Part shown: one piece after another, positions 24,912 through 33,507 of the stretch
How positions within the stretch are numbered: position 1 is the stretch's first letter
Layout of the letters: every line of letters starts with the position of its first letter
From: Heyndrickxia camelliae
Lineage (GTDB): Bacteria > Bacillota > Bacilli > Bacillales > Bacillaceae_C
DNA length: 61,460 nt
Assembly (NCBI RefSeq): GCF_002844575.1
Contig: NZ_PIQO01000019.1
Span: 39,893 to 101,352, forward strand
Direction of reading: 5' to 3'
The notes under the pieces: model-generated
Seen by the model: only the letters and a program-made list of their open reading frames with translations
The model's database searches: none
What the model was told of the DNA's origin: nothing
Translations under genes and position numbers: made by a program

Positions 24912-25901
24912 TTAATTTAAGTTTATAAACGACTTTTTCACATCAATTTTTTTGTCTATCATCTTTTTAGAATACAACCAATCAGAAATATTCTTCCAGA
25001 CAGCCAAATCCTGGTGACCGAATCCTTCTGTATTACTGTTCATTAACGGCAATAGGATGTTTAAACTCTTCGATTCTACTTGATGATCAAGTGGAAAAGC
25101 AGAATCCTCATGCTTATATAATATATTTAATGCAGCTTTTGGGTCTTTTGTTACATCTGCTTGCCCCTTTGATATCGCCTTCCAGAACTTCTTTATGGTC
25201 GCTTTCTTTTTACTTAGATTCCGTTCACCTGTAATAAAAATCAGTTCATAATAATTCGGTACCCCATATTTGGCAGGATTAAACGTATTAACAGGATGAC
25301 CTTCTTTTTCAAGAAGAAGTTTTTCATGATTAATATATCCGCCTTCAATTCCGTCTACTTTATTTGCCGTTATCGCTGGAATGAGATCAAAGCCAACATC
25401 CGTTGTTTTCACTTTGTCTGGATTTCCGCCATCATATTTTACCATCGTCTTTAATACTGCTTGTTCAAACTCCAGAGAGGAGTAACCAATATTTTTCCCC
25501 TCTAACTCTCGCGGTCTCGTAATTCCGCTTTTCTTTGGTACCATCAAGTAATTTAATGGTTCTCGAACAAGTGCGGCAATTGAAACAACCGGTATTCCCT
25601 CTGCTCTTGCCATGACCACCTGTGGTTGATAGCTTATTGCTAAATCCACTTTGCCTGCAGCAACCAGCTTTAAGGGATCGGTCGTTTCGGACGGCATCTT
25701 AATATCCACATCCAAGCCTTCCTTCGCAAAATAGCCTTTTGCTTGTGCTGTATAAATGGCTGTATGCACTGCATTTGGATACCAATCCAGCATAATACTT
25801 ACTTTTTGCAGTCCTTTTTTTGTCTGTGCCTTATTACCTTGAGAACAACCTCCAAGTAAAAGAAGAACAGCTATCATTACTAATATTAACCATTTTTTCA
25901 T
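24912..25901 (-). CDS. thiY: ThiY: lipoprotein substrate-binding subunit, thiamine pyrimidine precursor ABC importer
   Basis: 329 residues. The signal peptide ends in the lipobox LLLGGC, so Cys at about 21 is expected to be lipid-anchored. An NMT1/THI5-like domain follows: VSIMLDWYPNAVHTAIYTA, GKVDLAISYQPQV, and GYINHEKLLLEKEG. The family binds formyl-aminopyrimidine derivatives from degraded thiamine. The ATG at 25901 is preferred over the GTG at 25910, which overlaps the AGGTG site. Last gene of the TPP-riboswitch operon. Confidence 0.92.
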   Translation of the reverse strand: MKKWLILVMIAVLLLLGGCSQGNKAQTKKGLQKVSIMLDWYPNAVHTAIYTAQAKGYFAKEGLDVDIKMPSETTDPLKLVAAGKVDLAISYQPQVVMARAEGIPVVSIAALVREPLNYLMVPKKSGITRPRELEGKNIGYSSLEFEQAVLKTMVKYDGGNPDKVKTTDVGFDLIPAITANKVDGIEGGYINHEKLLLEKEGHPVNTFNPAKYGVPNYYELIFITGERNLSKKKATIKKFWKAISKGQADVTKDPKAALNILYKHEDSAFPLDHQVESKSLNILLPLMNSNTEGFGHQDLAVWKNISDWLYSKKMIDKKIDVKKSFINLN

Positions 25902-25910
25902 TCTATTCAC

Positions 25911-26675
25911 CTATTTCTTATTCCATGATAATATTTTTCTCTCTACGAGACGAACAATTATAAACAACACCATTCCAAGTAAAGAAAGAATCGTAACAGC
26001 AGCAAATACTCCTTCTGCGTTTAAATTTCCGGACATTCGTCTGCTATAATATCCCAAACCCTCACTTGCTCCTAACCATTCCCCAATGGTCGCTCCGACA
26101 ACCGCAAATACAACGGCTAACTTCATTCCAGAAAATATGTATGGCAAAGCAAACGGAATTTCTACCTTTATAAAACACTGCCATTTGCTTGCCCCCATTG
26201 TTTTCAAAAGATCGATGTACTCCCTGTCCACTTGCTTTAACCCATCATAAAAATTCAATACAATCGGAAAAAAGCATACTAATATGGTTACTGCCACTTT
26301 GCTCCAAAGCCCATAACCAAACCAAAGGATAAAAATGGGAGATAAAGCGATGATAGGAATCGTTTGCGAAATAAGGACCAGCGGATACATCACCTTTTCC
26401 ATCGGCTTTGAAAAATACATTGCAATGGCTATTCCAATTCCTCCTACTAGCGCGAACAGAAATCCTATTAAAACTTCCCGAAAAGTAGCTCCTAAATGAA
26501 CCACAAATAATTCATGTGGATAATGAATCATCATTTGTACAATCGATGTAGGAGTGGGAATAATAAAAGAAGGTATTTTTTCAGACTGAACAAGCCACTG
26601 CCACACCAACAAACAAACAATTGAGACCACTATAAATAAACTATATTGTTGCCGAAATCGCTTAAACCAGCCCAT
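25911..26675 (-). CDS. thiX: ThiX: ABC importer permease
   Basis: 254 residues, six membrane segments, with the binding-protein-dependent permease loop EYIDLLKTMGASKWQCFIKVEIPFALP (split: EYIDLLKTMGA near 150, PFALPYIFSGMK near 175). Partner of ThiY and ThiZ. The ATG at 26675 lies 7 nt after AGAAGGA, inside the 3' end of thiZ, giving a 14-nt overlap that indicates translational coupling. Confidence 0.92.
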   Translation of the reverse strand: MGWFKRFRQQYSLFIVVSIVCLLVWQWLVQSEKIPSFIIPTPTSIVQMMIHYPHELFVVHLGATFREVLIGFLFALVGGIGIAIAMYFSKPMEKVMYPLVLISQTIPIIALSPIFILWFGYGLWSKVAVTILVCFFPIVLNFYDGLKQVDREYIDLLKTMGASKWQCFIKVEIPFALPYIFSGMKLAVVFAVVGATIGEWLGASEGLGYYSRRMSGNLNAEGVFAAVTILSLLGMVLFIIVRLVERKILSWNKK

Positions 26676-27393
26676 CAGTAATCCTTCTCTCAAGTTCTTT
26701 TCGATATTCGATAAGCGAAGCAGTATAAATCATTCCCGCCTCTCTTGGTCTAGGCAAATCCACCCTAATTTCCTGTACTCCTTGTTGTGGATGAAGTAGT
26801 AAAATTCTATCACTGAGCAGAATTGCTTCTTCTAAATCATGTGTAATAAAAAGAATCGTTTTGTCTAGGTCTTCCCAAATGGATACCAGCCATTTTTGCA
26901 TGTCTCGCTTTGTAAAAGCATCGAGAGCTCCGAATGGTTCATCTAATAACAGCACTTTTGCTCCTGTCAGGAGGGTTCGCACAAAAGCAATGCGCTGTTT
27001 CATGCCACCGGAAAGCTGTTTAGGCAATGCATTTTCCCATTTTGCAAGTCCCGTTTCGCGAAGCCATTCTCTTGCTTCTTCCTTTGTATAAACGCTCCCC
27101 TTTTTAATTTCTGAACCAAGCATTACATTTTCTAAAACCGTTCTCCAAGGTAATAGCAAGTCCTGTTGCGGCATATAGCCAAAGCTTCCTCGTGAAGGTA
27201 TCGCTTCATCCAGCAGAATTCTTCCCTTATCCGGTTGAAGCAGTCCGGCAATCATTTTTAGAATGGTGCTCTTACCTGATCCGCTTTTTCCTATTAAACT
27301 AACAAATTCTCCTTTTTCCACGGTTAAGGAAAAGTTAGACACTATCGGTTGTTGGTGATAAGTAAAAGAAACCTGATCTATGAAAAGTGTCAT
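26662..27393 (-). CDS. thiZ: ThiZ: ABC importer ATP-binding subunit
   Basis: 243 residues. Walker A GKSGSGKST near residue 36, Q-loop in GYMPQQDLLLPW, signature LSGGMKQR near 127, Walker B VLLLDEPFGALD near 144 and the switch His in FITHDLEEA. Energises ThiXY. An AAAGGA site precedes the ATG. The gap of 66 nt from tenA holds no terminator. Confidence 0.93.
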   Translation of the reverse strand: MTLFIDQVSFTYHQQPIVSNFSLTVEKGEFVSLIGKSGSGKSTILKMIAGLLQPDKGRILLDEAIPSRGSFGYMPQQDLLLPWRTVLENVMLGSEIKKGSVYTKEEAREWLRETGLAKWENALPKQLSGGMKQRIAFVRTLLTGAKVLLLDEPFGALDAFTKRDMQKWLVSIWEDLDKTILFITHDLEEAILLSDRILLLHPQQGVQEIRVDLPRPREAGMIYTASLIEYRKELERRITDGLV

Positions 27394-27459
27394 TTCATAA
27401 ATTCCTTTCTATAAAGGCCGATTAACTCAATGCCTCTTAATATAAATGATGCTATCGAC

Positions 27460-28131
27460 TTAAAGTGGCCAATCCTGACCTCGGTACAACATCTCCCAAA
27501 ATAAATATTCATATTTAGATGTTGTCTGAAAATGCTGTTCTAAATTTACTAATTCTTCCTCTGGCTTTCCCTCCGTAATTTCATCTAATAATTTAATCAA
27601 CCATTGTGCAATCGCCCCGAATTCATCAGAAGAATATGTTTCAATCCAAGTTTTATAAGGGTTGCTCTCCAATTCATGGCCATATTGTTTTTTCAGTAGT
27701 TTCCCTATTTCCCAGTAGTCCCAAGCACAAGGCAACAGACATGAAATCAGTTCTGCAAGAGTTCCATTTTGAGCAACGTTTAACATATAACTTGTATATG
27801 CTAAGTTGTTGGGAGTCGGTTTAGTCTGTTCCAATTCCTTCTCTGTTACCCCAAACCTTTTCGCATACTCACGGTGTACATTCATTTCAAAATGGAGAAT
27901 ATTATGTAAGAGCTGAGAAAAATGTGTCATGGCTTCAAGGCTATTCGCTTTTTGAACACCGATGGCATAAAGTCTTGCATATTGAATCAGGTACACATAA
28001 TCTTGTTTCATATATTCCTTAAAGAATTCTGTTGAAAGTGTGCCTTTCCCTATACCTTGTACAAATGGATGATGGTAGTTTTGATTCCAGATTGGTTGAA
28101 CATTACGAAATAAGCGTTCAGAAAAAGTCAT
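27460..28131 (-). CDS. tenA: TenA: aminopyrimidine aminohydrolase (thiaminase II)
   Basis: 223 residues, all-helical. Converts aminomethyl-pyrimidine from degraded thiamine to HMP. The catalytic Cys lies in SCLLPCAWDYWEIG near residue 135; the conserved KQDYVYLIQYARLYA near 45 and FEMNVHREYAKRFG near 85 are also typical, as is the C-terminal FWEMLY. AAGGAG precedes the ATG. It acts on the compound imported by ThiXYZ. Confidence 0.95.
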   Translation of the reverse strand: MTFSERLFRNVQPIWNQNYHHPFVQGIGKGTLSTEFFKEYMKQDYVYLIQYARLYAIGVQKANSLEAMTHFSQLLHNILHFEMNVHREYAKRFGVTEKELEQTKPTPNNLAYTSYMLNVAQNGTLAELISCLLPCAWDYWEIGKLLKKQYGHELESNPYKTWIETYSSDEFGAIAQWLIKLLDEITEGKPEEELVNLEQHFQTTSKYEYLFWEMLYRGQDWPL

Positions 28132-28155
28132 TATGCATTGCTCCTTCCTTGCAAC

Positions 28156-28677
28156 CTATAGGTCACGATTAAATATACTGTTTTTACGAATCATTCCTTG
28201 GAGTGTTTGATTTTTCAGTAATACCTTTAAAACAACAATTCCAATAATTGCACCGCCAATAGAACTAACAATAAATGCCGGGATAAACCCAAATACAGCT
28301 GCCTTTTGACCAAGAATAAGAGTAGCCAGTGGATAACAGCATATTGCACCAAGGATGCCCGTCCCCACTACTTCACCAGCGAATGCCCATAAAAGCTTTT
28401 TTGTTTTCATGAATAAAAGTCCGGATAAGCAGGCACCAATCATGCTTCCAGGAAAGGCAAAAATCGATCCTGTCCCCGCCATGTTTCGAATAAGCGAAAC
28501 AATAAATGCCTGTGCAACCGAATATATCGGTCCTAAGAGAACAGCCGTTAAAACATTTGCCATGTGTTGAATTGGGAAGATTTTTGCAAAACCTACCGGA
28601 ATATACACAATATTGCTTGTCAATGTGGTAATCGCAATGATCACGCAAGTTAATGTCATTTTCTTAACATTACTCAT
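28156..28677 (-). CDS. thiW: ThiW: thiamine-precursor (thiazole) ECF transporter S component
   Basis: 173 residues with five or six membrane segments. ThiW-type marks: PVGFAKIFPIQHMANVLTAVLLGP near 25-48 and AGTGSIFAFPGSMIGACLSG near 65-85. Needs the shared ECF ATPases, which are not in the window. The start is the ATG at 28677 behind AAAGGAGGAG; the frame upstream to 28788 is riboswitch RNA. First gene of the operon. Confidence 0.92.
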   Translation of the reverse strand: MSNVKKMTLTCVIIAITTLTSNIVYIPVGFAKIFPIQHMANVLTAVLLGPIYSVAQAFIVSLIRNMAGTGSIFAFPGSMIGACLSGLLFMKTKKLLWAFAGEVVGTGILGAICCYPLATLILGQKAAVFGFIPAFIVSSIGGAIIGIVVLKVLLKNQTLQGMIRKNSIFNRDL

Positions 28678-28702
28678 AATAAAAACTCCTCCTTTATAAT
28701 CA

Positions 28703-28734
28703 TAAAAAAACCGCTCTCCAAATAGAAAGCGGTT
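28703..28734 (-). terminator. Terminator of the promoter-distal TPP riboswitch
   Basis: AACCGCT/AGCGGTT stem with seven U, 26 nt before the thiW start. Confidence 0.88.
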
Positions 28735-28767
28735 ATAGCCTAAGTTGTGAAAACAACACCCCTTGAC

Positions 28768-28851
28768 CGCTTCCCTACGCCAGTACAATCTGGATCAGGT
28801 CCAAAGGGTTTCAATCCTACGATATCTCTCAGCCAAATCGGCTCCCCTAGC
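28768..28851 (-). promoter_or_regulatory. TPP riboswitch aptamer, second (distal) copy
   Basis: Minus strand: UAGGGGAGCC, GGCUGAGA, ACCCUUUGGACCUGAUC, UGUACUGGCGUAGGGAAG, i.e. the full THI-box consensus. It is followed by the terminator at 28703. Confidence 0.96.
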
Positions 28852-28884
28852 AAATAACAATATTAAATTAAATAGGCAAAAACG

Positions 28885-28918
28885 TAAAAAAACCGCCCTT
28901 TTTGCGCAAGGACGGGTT
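28885..28918 (-). terminator. Terminator of the promoter-proximal TPP riboswitch
   Basis: AACCCGTCC against GGGCGGTT, imperfect stem with eight U, located between the two aptamers. Confidence 0.75.
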
Positions 28919-28956
28919 ATGATGACATTAATATATGCAATATCGCAGTAACATCA

Positions 28957-29040
28957 GCCACTTCCTTACGCCAGCACTAACTGGATCAAGTTCAAAGGGT
29001 CCAGACGATGTCTGTCTCAGTCTAAAAAGACTCCCCTAGT
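28957..29040 (-). promoter_or_regulatory. TPP riboswitch aptamer, first (proximal) copy
   Basis: Minus strand: UAGGGGAGUC, GACUGAGACAG, GGACCCUUUGAACUUGAUC, UAGUGCUGGCGUAAGGAAG. All THI-box blocks are present, with ACUUGAUC in place of the commoner ACCUGAUC. Together with the aptamer at 28768 it forms a tandem leader. Confidence 0.93.
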
Positions 29041-29106
29041 GATTCTTTTATTCATTTATACAATTATATTAACATATTTTTAATAAAAAGAAAGACCGAA
29101 TTTTGA

Positions 29107-29220
29107 TTACATTAACAAAAGAACCATTGGCGATAAAGTAATCATCAGCCTTTTTGTTCTCTGTTTCATAAATTCATAAGGAATTTGCGTATTTTGTTTT
29201 CTCATTTCTGTCTGTTTCAT
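29107..29220 (-). CDS. 37-residue small protein with hydrophobic C-terminus
   Basis: ATG behind AAAAAGGGGGATAGCG. The product starts MKQTEMRKQNTQIPYEF, is basic in the middle and ends in a hydrophobic stretch (LMITLSPMVLLLM). Function and family unknown. Not part of the thi operon, whose leader begins just downstream. Confidence 0.45.
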   Translation of the reverse strand: MKQTEMRKQNTQIPYEFMKQRTKRLMITLSPMVLLLM

Positions 29221-29346
29221 CGCTATCCCCCTTTTTAAAATAATTCAACTTTTTTGCGTTAACACAACTTTTTATATATAATATCCATTTTTTAAGCATT
29301 TGTTTACAACTTTTTTCAACTTATCCATAAACAATTCTAAAAAAGA

Positions 29347-29377
29347 AAAAACAGTTTTCATATGAAAACTGTTTTAG
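29347..29377 (-). terminator. Terminator of the 6S RNA gene
   Basis: AAACAGTTTTC/GAAAACTGTTT perfect stem followed by U6 on the minus strand. Confidence 0.88.
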
Positions 29378-29387
29378 TACTAATTAT

Positions 29388-29581
29388 GTACAGCCGCCTT
29401 TGCCGTAATGTAATGATAAGAAAGTTTTAAACCACCACTCCTCAAAGTGGGTGTTCGCAGGAACCTTTCTGCATGTCCTCCATGTCTTATAGACAGAGGC
29501 CTGTCATTCCAATTCCTATATAAAACTCCCTATTACAGCTCAAAGGTTAAAACTTTATTATGATTACGAACAACGCAGCTT
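29388..29581 (-). ncRNA. ssrS: 6S RNA
   Basis: The minus strand folds into a long rod. 5' GCUGCGUUGUUCGUAAUC pairs with the 3' part GAUAAG...UUACGGCAAAGGCGGC. An inner helix AAAGUUUUAACC/GGUUUAAAACUUU is followed by GAGCUGUAAUAGGGAG. The end stem GUUCG(U/C)AA and GCGGC match E. coli 6S ends, and the segment AGUUUUAACCUUU would template a product RNA starting AAAGGUUAAAACU, as I recall for Bacillus 6S-2. Length about 190 nt is typical. A TATAAT box lies just upstream and a strong terminator downstream. 6S RNA binds sigma-A RNA polymerase in stationary phase. Confidence 0.82.
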
Positions 29582-29586
29582 GTGTT

Positions 29587-29592
29587 ATTATA
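29587..29592 (-). promoter_or_regulatory. -10 element of the 6S RNA promoter
   Basis: TATAAT on the minus strand, 6-7 nt before the inferred first nucleotide of the 6S RNA. No convincing -35 box. Confidence 0.6.
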
Positions 29593-29658
29593 TTACTCCC
29601 CTTTTAGTAAAAAATCAAATGAAAGGTTTTCCACCTAATTATTTTAGTCGAACTTAGT

Positions 29659-30864
29659 TTAAACATTACGAAGCTGGAACTTCCTCTTTGCGATCAATCC
29701 TAAGCGTATCGAGAATAATACACCAATAATAGCAAACACAATAATCATCCCTACTACACCAATCCAACCGAAATGGCTATAAAATGTTCCGCTCAAGGTT
29801 CCCCCTATACTGGAACCTGTATAGTAAAAGAATAGGTAAAGGGCAGATGCCTGTGCTTTATCATGTGAAGCAAGCTTGCCAACCCAACCGCTCGCAATAG
29901 AATGTCCTGCAAAAAATCCAAAAGTAAGAATAGCAATCCCAATAATTTTAAACCAAAGATTTGTATTTAAGGTAATGAGAGCTCCAATCAACAATATGCC
30001 GATTGAAAATTGGAGAATTTTTCTTCTTCCATGTTTATCGGCAAGCATCCCCATCCAAGTTGAACTAAAGGTTCCAACTAAATAAACAATAAAAATAAAA
30101 CCAACTAAAGTTTGACTTAGGGAATATGGCGGAGCAGTTAATTGAAAGCCAATATAGTTATACAGAGAAACAAAGCTTCCCATTAATAAAAACCCAATAC
30201 CAAATATATAAAATAAGCCAGGTTCTTTAAATTGACTAATAAGGGAAGAACTTAACTTTCCTATTTCCAATTTACGCGCGTGAAAATGGGTTGATTTTGG
30301 CAACATAAACCAAAACAACAGGCTCGCAAGTAAACTAACGATCCCAATGACTACAATCGCAACTCTCCAGCTGAAATAATCGGTAAGGACACCACTAATA
30401 ATCCTGCCGCCCATTCCGCCAATTGAATTCCCACTAATATATAGCCCCATTGCCATACCAAGACTTTTTGGTTCAATTTCTTCTCCTAAATAAGCCATGG
30501 CAATGGCAGGTAATCCTCCTAAAACAATTCCTTGTAAAATTCTTAATAAAAGTAATAAATGAAAACTAGGACTAAATGCTGTTAATATTGCTAATATCGA
30601 GGAAGCTACTAATGATATGGTCATAACTGGTTTTCGCCCATACACTTCTGATAATGAACCTGTTAAAAGCATACTTACTGCTAATGCAATAGTAGTGGAC
30701 GATAAAGTTAAACTCGATACTGCTGGTGACACATGATACTCCCTTGCAATATCGGGGAGTAAGGGCTGTGTGCTCCAAAGGATAGCAAATGTATTAAAAC
30801 CACCAGCAAATAATGCTAAATTTGTCTTTTTAAAACTGGCGGTACCACGTTTAATGTAACCCAT
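29659..30864 (-). CDS. MFS transporter (YnfM/YybF-like drug exporter)
   Basis: 401 residues, 12 membrane segments. TQPLLPDIAREYHVSP near 35, the loop 2-3 motif GSLSEVYGRKPVM near 68-80, and the second copy GMLADKHGRRKI near 270. This set is typical of YnfM-like exporters. It lies 27 nt downstream of the LysR gene on the same strand, so it is the likely target and operon partner. Substrate unknown. Confidence 0.88.
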   Translation of the reverse strand: MGYIKRGTASFKKTNLALFAGGFNTFAILWSTQPLLPDIAREYHVSPAVSSLTLSSTTIALAVSMLLTGSLSEVYGRKPVMTISLVASSILAILTAFSPSFHLLLLLRILQGIVLGGLPAIAMAYLGEEIEPKSLGMAMGLYISGNSIGGMGGRIISGVLTDYFSWRVAIVVIGIVSLLASLLFWFMLPKSTHFHARKLEIGKLSSSLISQFKEPGLFYIFGIGFLLMGSFVSLYNYIGFQLTAPPYSLSQTLVGFIFIVYLVGTFSSTWMGMLADKHGRRKILQFSIGILLIGALITLNTNLWFKIIGIAILTFGFFAGHSIASGWVGKLASHDKAQASALYLFFYYTGSSIGGTLSGTFYSHFGWIGVVGMIIVFAIIGVLFSIRLGLIAKRKFQLRNV

Positions 30865-30891
30865 GATGAATGATAAACTCCTTTTACTTTG

Positions 30892-31779
30892 TTATAAATG
30901 TTTAGTGTGCGAAAGATTTTTCACAAAATCAATAAACTTTTTCGTCACCGGTGATAGGTATCTTCCTTTTTTCCAAGTAAGCCCGATTTCTCTCCTGCAT
31001 ATCGGGTTTCTTATACGAATCAGTTTAATTTTATTTTTATCCAATACCTTCACATCCGGAACAATGGATACCCCTAACTTTGCTTCTACTAATCCTGCAA
31101 CCGTACCAATCTCTTCGCCTTCAAACGTTACATTTGGTGTAAAATCGGCCTGAGAACAAATCTGATCAACAATGGTCCGCAGTCCATAACCATTTTTAAA
31201 TGCAATAAAAGGTTCATGCTTGATTTCAACTAAATCAATTTCATCTTTAGAAGCAAGTGCATGATTGGCAGATACAATTAAAAATAACTCTTCTGACCAC
31301 AAAGATTCCCAATGAAGTTCTTTATCATCCTGAAAGTAGGATAATAAAGCAAGATCACATTCCCCTGTAAGCAATTTTTCAAAGACTTGATTAGAGCCTG
31401 ATTGGCTTAAATCGAATCTGACTTCCGGATATTTTGTTAGAAACATTTGCAAAATGCTTGGGATAAAACTTATCCCAAGAGAATGCAGAAAAGATAATGA
31501 TATGGTTCCGTGATTAGGATGAATCATATCTTGTATTTCTTGTTTGCCCAACTCAATCTCATGAATGGATCGCTCCACTCTTTGTAAAAACATTTTTCCA
31601 TATTTATTTAACACAATATTTCTTCCATTACGGTCAAACAGCTGCACCTCTAACTCCTGCTCCAGCTTTGAAATCGCCCGACTTAGGGCTGGTTGAGAAA
31701 TATTTAGAATTTCCGCAGCTCGGGTAAAATGCTCCGTCTCTGCCACCGTTTGAAAGTATTGTATTTGATGCCACTCCAT
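30892..31779 (-). CDS. LysR-family transcriptional regulator
   Basis: 295 residues. HTH at about 18-37 (TRAAEILNISQPALSRAISK) followed by the linker helix and the two-lobed effector-binding domain (about 90-290). The pairing with the MFS gene resembles the yybE-yybF arrangement of B. subtilis. GTGAGG precedes the ATG. Effector unknown. Confidence 0.92.
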   Translation of the reverse strand: MEWHQIQYFQTVAETEHFTRAAEILNISQPALSRAISKLEQELEVQLFDRNGRNIVLNKYGKMFLQRVERSIHEIELGKQEIQDMIHPNHGTISLSFLHSLGISFIPSILQMFLTKYPEVRFDLSQSGSNQVFEKLLTGECDLALLSYFQDDKELHWESLWSEELFLIVSANHALASKDEIDLVEIKHEPFIAFKNGYGLRTIVDQICSQADFTPNVTFEGEEIGTVAGLVEAKLGVSIVPDVKVLDKNKIKLIRIRNPICRREIGLTWKKGRYLSPVTKKFIDFVKNLSHTKHL

Positions 31780-31960
31780 CGCATTACCTCACTAAAATAA
31801 TTATTACGTTACTTATCATACTCCACTATTCATATAACTTCCAATTGTATATTTGCATGATATTAATGCATATTGGTTATGAATGATAGATTACAACCTA
31901 TGCTCATCATCTAGTTAATACTTTAAAGAATTGTTCCTAAAATATAACAAAACGAAAAGC

Positions 31961-32047
31961 CTATACTTCCTTTACAAATGATACACCGATTGTTTCAAGA
32001 TACTTCATGTCTCGTTCATAATGAATAACTTTTCTATGCACATACAT
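31961..32047 (-). CDS. Possible 28-residue ORF
   Basis: ATG behind a GAAAGAAG stretch; the product begins MYVHRKVIHYERDMKYLE and ends FVKEV. No family recognised, no terminator. Included only as a candidate. Confidence 0.22.
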   Translation of the reverse strand: MYVHRKVIHYERDMKYLETIGVSFVKEV

Positions 32048-32112
32048 TCTTCTTTCACAAATATGCGAAAATAGATTATACTGGTCTTACTATGCAAAAG
32101 GAGGAATTTCCT

Positions 32113-32307
32113 TTGACTGACAATAATCAATCCGAATCTCCAAAAAAGAAGATCAGCTTGCAAGAAGCAATGAAGCAGCAGCTTGAAAACAAAAAGAACC
32201 AGACCCTTCCTGGTAAGGGAAAAGCGAATAACGACCTCTCAACAAAAAAAATGAAAAGCCAGCAAACAAAAAGACCAAGCAATACCCGCAGAAAAATGGG
32301 TGTATAA
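32113..32307 (+). CDS. Small hydrophilic protein coupled to ywbE
   Basis: 64 residues, Lys/Gln-rich and probably disordered (SLQEAMKQQLENKKNQ, RPSNTRRKMGV at the end). The TTG at 32113 lies 7 nt after a perfect AAGGAGG; an ATG at 32092 is upstream of that site and was rejected. The TAA stop overlaps the ywbE ATG (TAATG), so the pair is translationally coupled. Confidence 0.72.
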   Translation: MTDNNQSESPKKKISLQEAMKQQLENKKNQTLPGKGKANNDLSTKKMKSQQTKRPSNTRRKMGV

Positions 32308-32504
32308 TGAACGGACAAATTCGAAACCACATATTCCCTGGCCAGGAAGTTGAGATTGTATTAAAAAACGATCAAAAAACCGGAAAGCTTACAAGGGGCA
32401 TCGTGAAAGATATCCTCACCAAATCTGGCACCCATCCCCACGGTATCAAGGTCAGGCTAACTGATGGACAAATTGGACGTATACAGAACATTCACTCTAA
32501 TTAA
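32307..32504 (+). CDS. ywbE: YwbE-family protein (DUF2196)
   Basis: 65 residues. The whole chain is one small beta-barrel-like domain: PGQEVEIVLKNDQKTGKLTRG, VKDILTKSGTHPHGIKVRL, DGQIGRIQNI. This matches the YwbE family closely; function unknown, possibly RNA-related from the fold. Second gene of a two-gene unit with a terminator at 32511. Confidence 0.88.
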   Translation: MNGQIRNHIFPGQEVEIVLKNDQKTGKLTRGIVKDILTKSGTHPHGIKVRLTDGQIGRIQNIHSN

Positions 32505-32510
32505 AACAAT

Positions 32511-32550
32511 GCCCCATAAATGTTCTCAGAGCGTCTAACATTTATGGGGC
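32511..32550 (+). terminator. Terminator after ywbE
   Basis: Perfect 14-bp stem GCCCCATAAATGTT/AACATTTATGGGGC; a T-rich stretch follows only weakly. Confidence 0.7.
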
Positions 32551-32843
32551 AGTTCATCTTGAGTTTTTATGTATAAAGTTATAAATGATTATCTGTCCAT
32601 TCCTTATTTATAATGATTAGCGAGTCTGGAAAATCTATTCTGATGATGTTGTTACAACTTAGCTTTAGAATGTATGTAGGCAATGAAAAAGAAGGTTAAA
32701 TCACTGATTTAGTAAGAAAGGCGATAAGGCTGTGAACTCCTTTATGTAGAGTTAATGGCAGTACAGGTGTTTTTCACCTACCGTAATATCTTATTTATGT
32801 AAAACAATAACTAGCCTAATCATTGTTATGAAAAAAGTAAAAT
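32551..32843. other. Non-coding stretch ending in a strong terminator
   Basis: About 290 bp without a convincing ORF. It contains several short complementary segments (GGTGTTTTTCACC near 32767-32779) and ends in the plus-strand terminator at 32844, so a small RNA is possible. Confidence 0.35.
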
Positions 32844-32877
32844 GACTATCAAAAGTTTTTTTTGATAGTTTTTTTAT
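32844..32877 (+). terminator. Orphan intrinsic terminator
   Basis: ACTATCAAAA/TTTTGATAGT stem followed by seven T. The nearest plus-strand gene, ywbE, already has its own terminator. Confidence 0.75.
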
Positions 32878-33120
32878 TTCTATGAAAAAAATAACGTACG
32901 AAAATTTATATCGGCATAAAACACTATACCCCTTACTATTGCTAATTGGAATTGGATAAAGGTATAGCTATATCTGTATGACATAAGGAATAGTTCGCTA
33001 TAAAAAATTAGAGCAACAAAGGAGATACAGCACAGATTAGACATTCATAGCGTTACATTTATCCCCCATTCATTTTATTACTATTATTCTAATCTAGATA
33101 CATTTTAGTGAGTTTTATGA

Positions 33121-33507
33121 CTATTCACCTTGCAAATAGGTCATCCAATCGCCGGATTCAATCAAATTGCTTTTCTCAAAGAGTGGATTTTTTCCTAAAT
33201 ACACAAATACTTCTGTTTCCCCCTCATTGGTATAAACCGTTCTTTTGATTCTATCATATAGATTGTTTTCCCCGCCCTCTTCATAATCCTCCAATTCATC
33301 CACTAATTTCAATTGATCATCATCCACCACATATATTTCTCCAAACACCTTGGTAGAAGGATGTTCTTTAATAGCCGGATATCCTAATCCTGTATCATGC
33401 AGTTCACCATAGGTCCAACAGCGATTTGAAATGCATGTAGCTCCCTTTAAATAGTGCTCGTTGGCCCCGCCTTTTCTCAATGTTCCGTAGACAAAAACCT
33501 TGTGCAT
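33121..33507 (-). CDS. Gamma-glutamylcyclotransferase-like (AIG2/YtfP) protein
   Basis: 128 residues. The substrate-cradling motif VFVYGTLRKG opens the protein (4-13) and the catalytic Glu is expected in LVDELEDYEEGG near 75. The family includes gamma-glutamyl(amine) cyclotransferases. The ATG at 33507 lies 10 nt after AGGA; an in-frame GTG at 33516 is adjacent to the site and unlikely. Monocistronic. Confidence 0.85.
   Translation of the reverse strand: MHKVFVYGTLRKGGANEHYLKGATCISNRCWTYGELHDTGLGYPAIKEHPSTKVFGEIYVVDDDQLKLVDELEDYEEGGENNLYDRIKRTVYTNEGETEVFVYLGKNPLFEKSNLIESGDWMTYLQGE

Noticed and set aside
28678-28788. N-terminal extension of ThiW
   Set aside because: It is the TPP riboswitch and its terminator; the perfect ribosome binding site lies just before the ATG at 28677.
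24090-29040. A single sulfur-thiamine operon from thiW to ssuE
   Set aside because: ssuE has its own promoter, SAM riboswitch and terminator, so the two units are separate.
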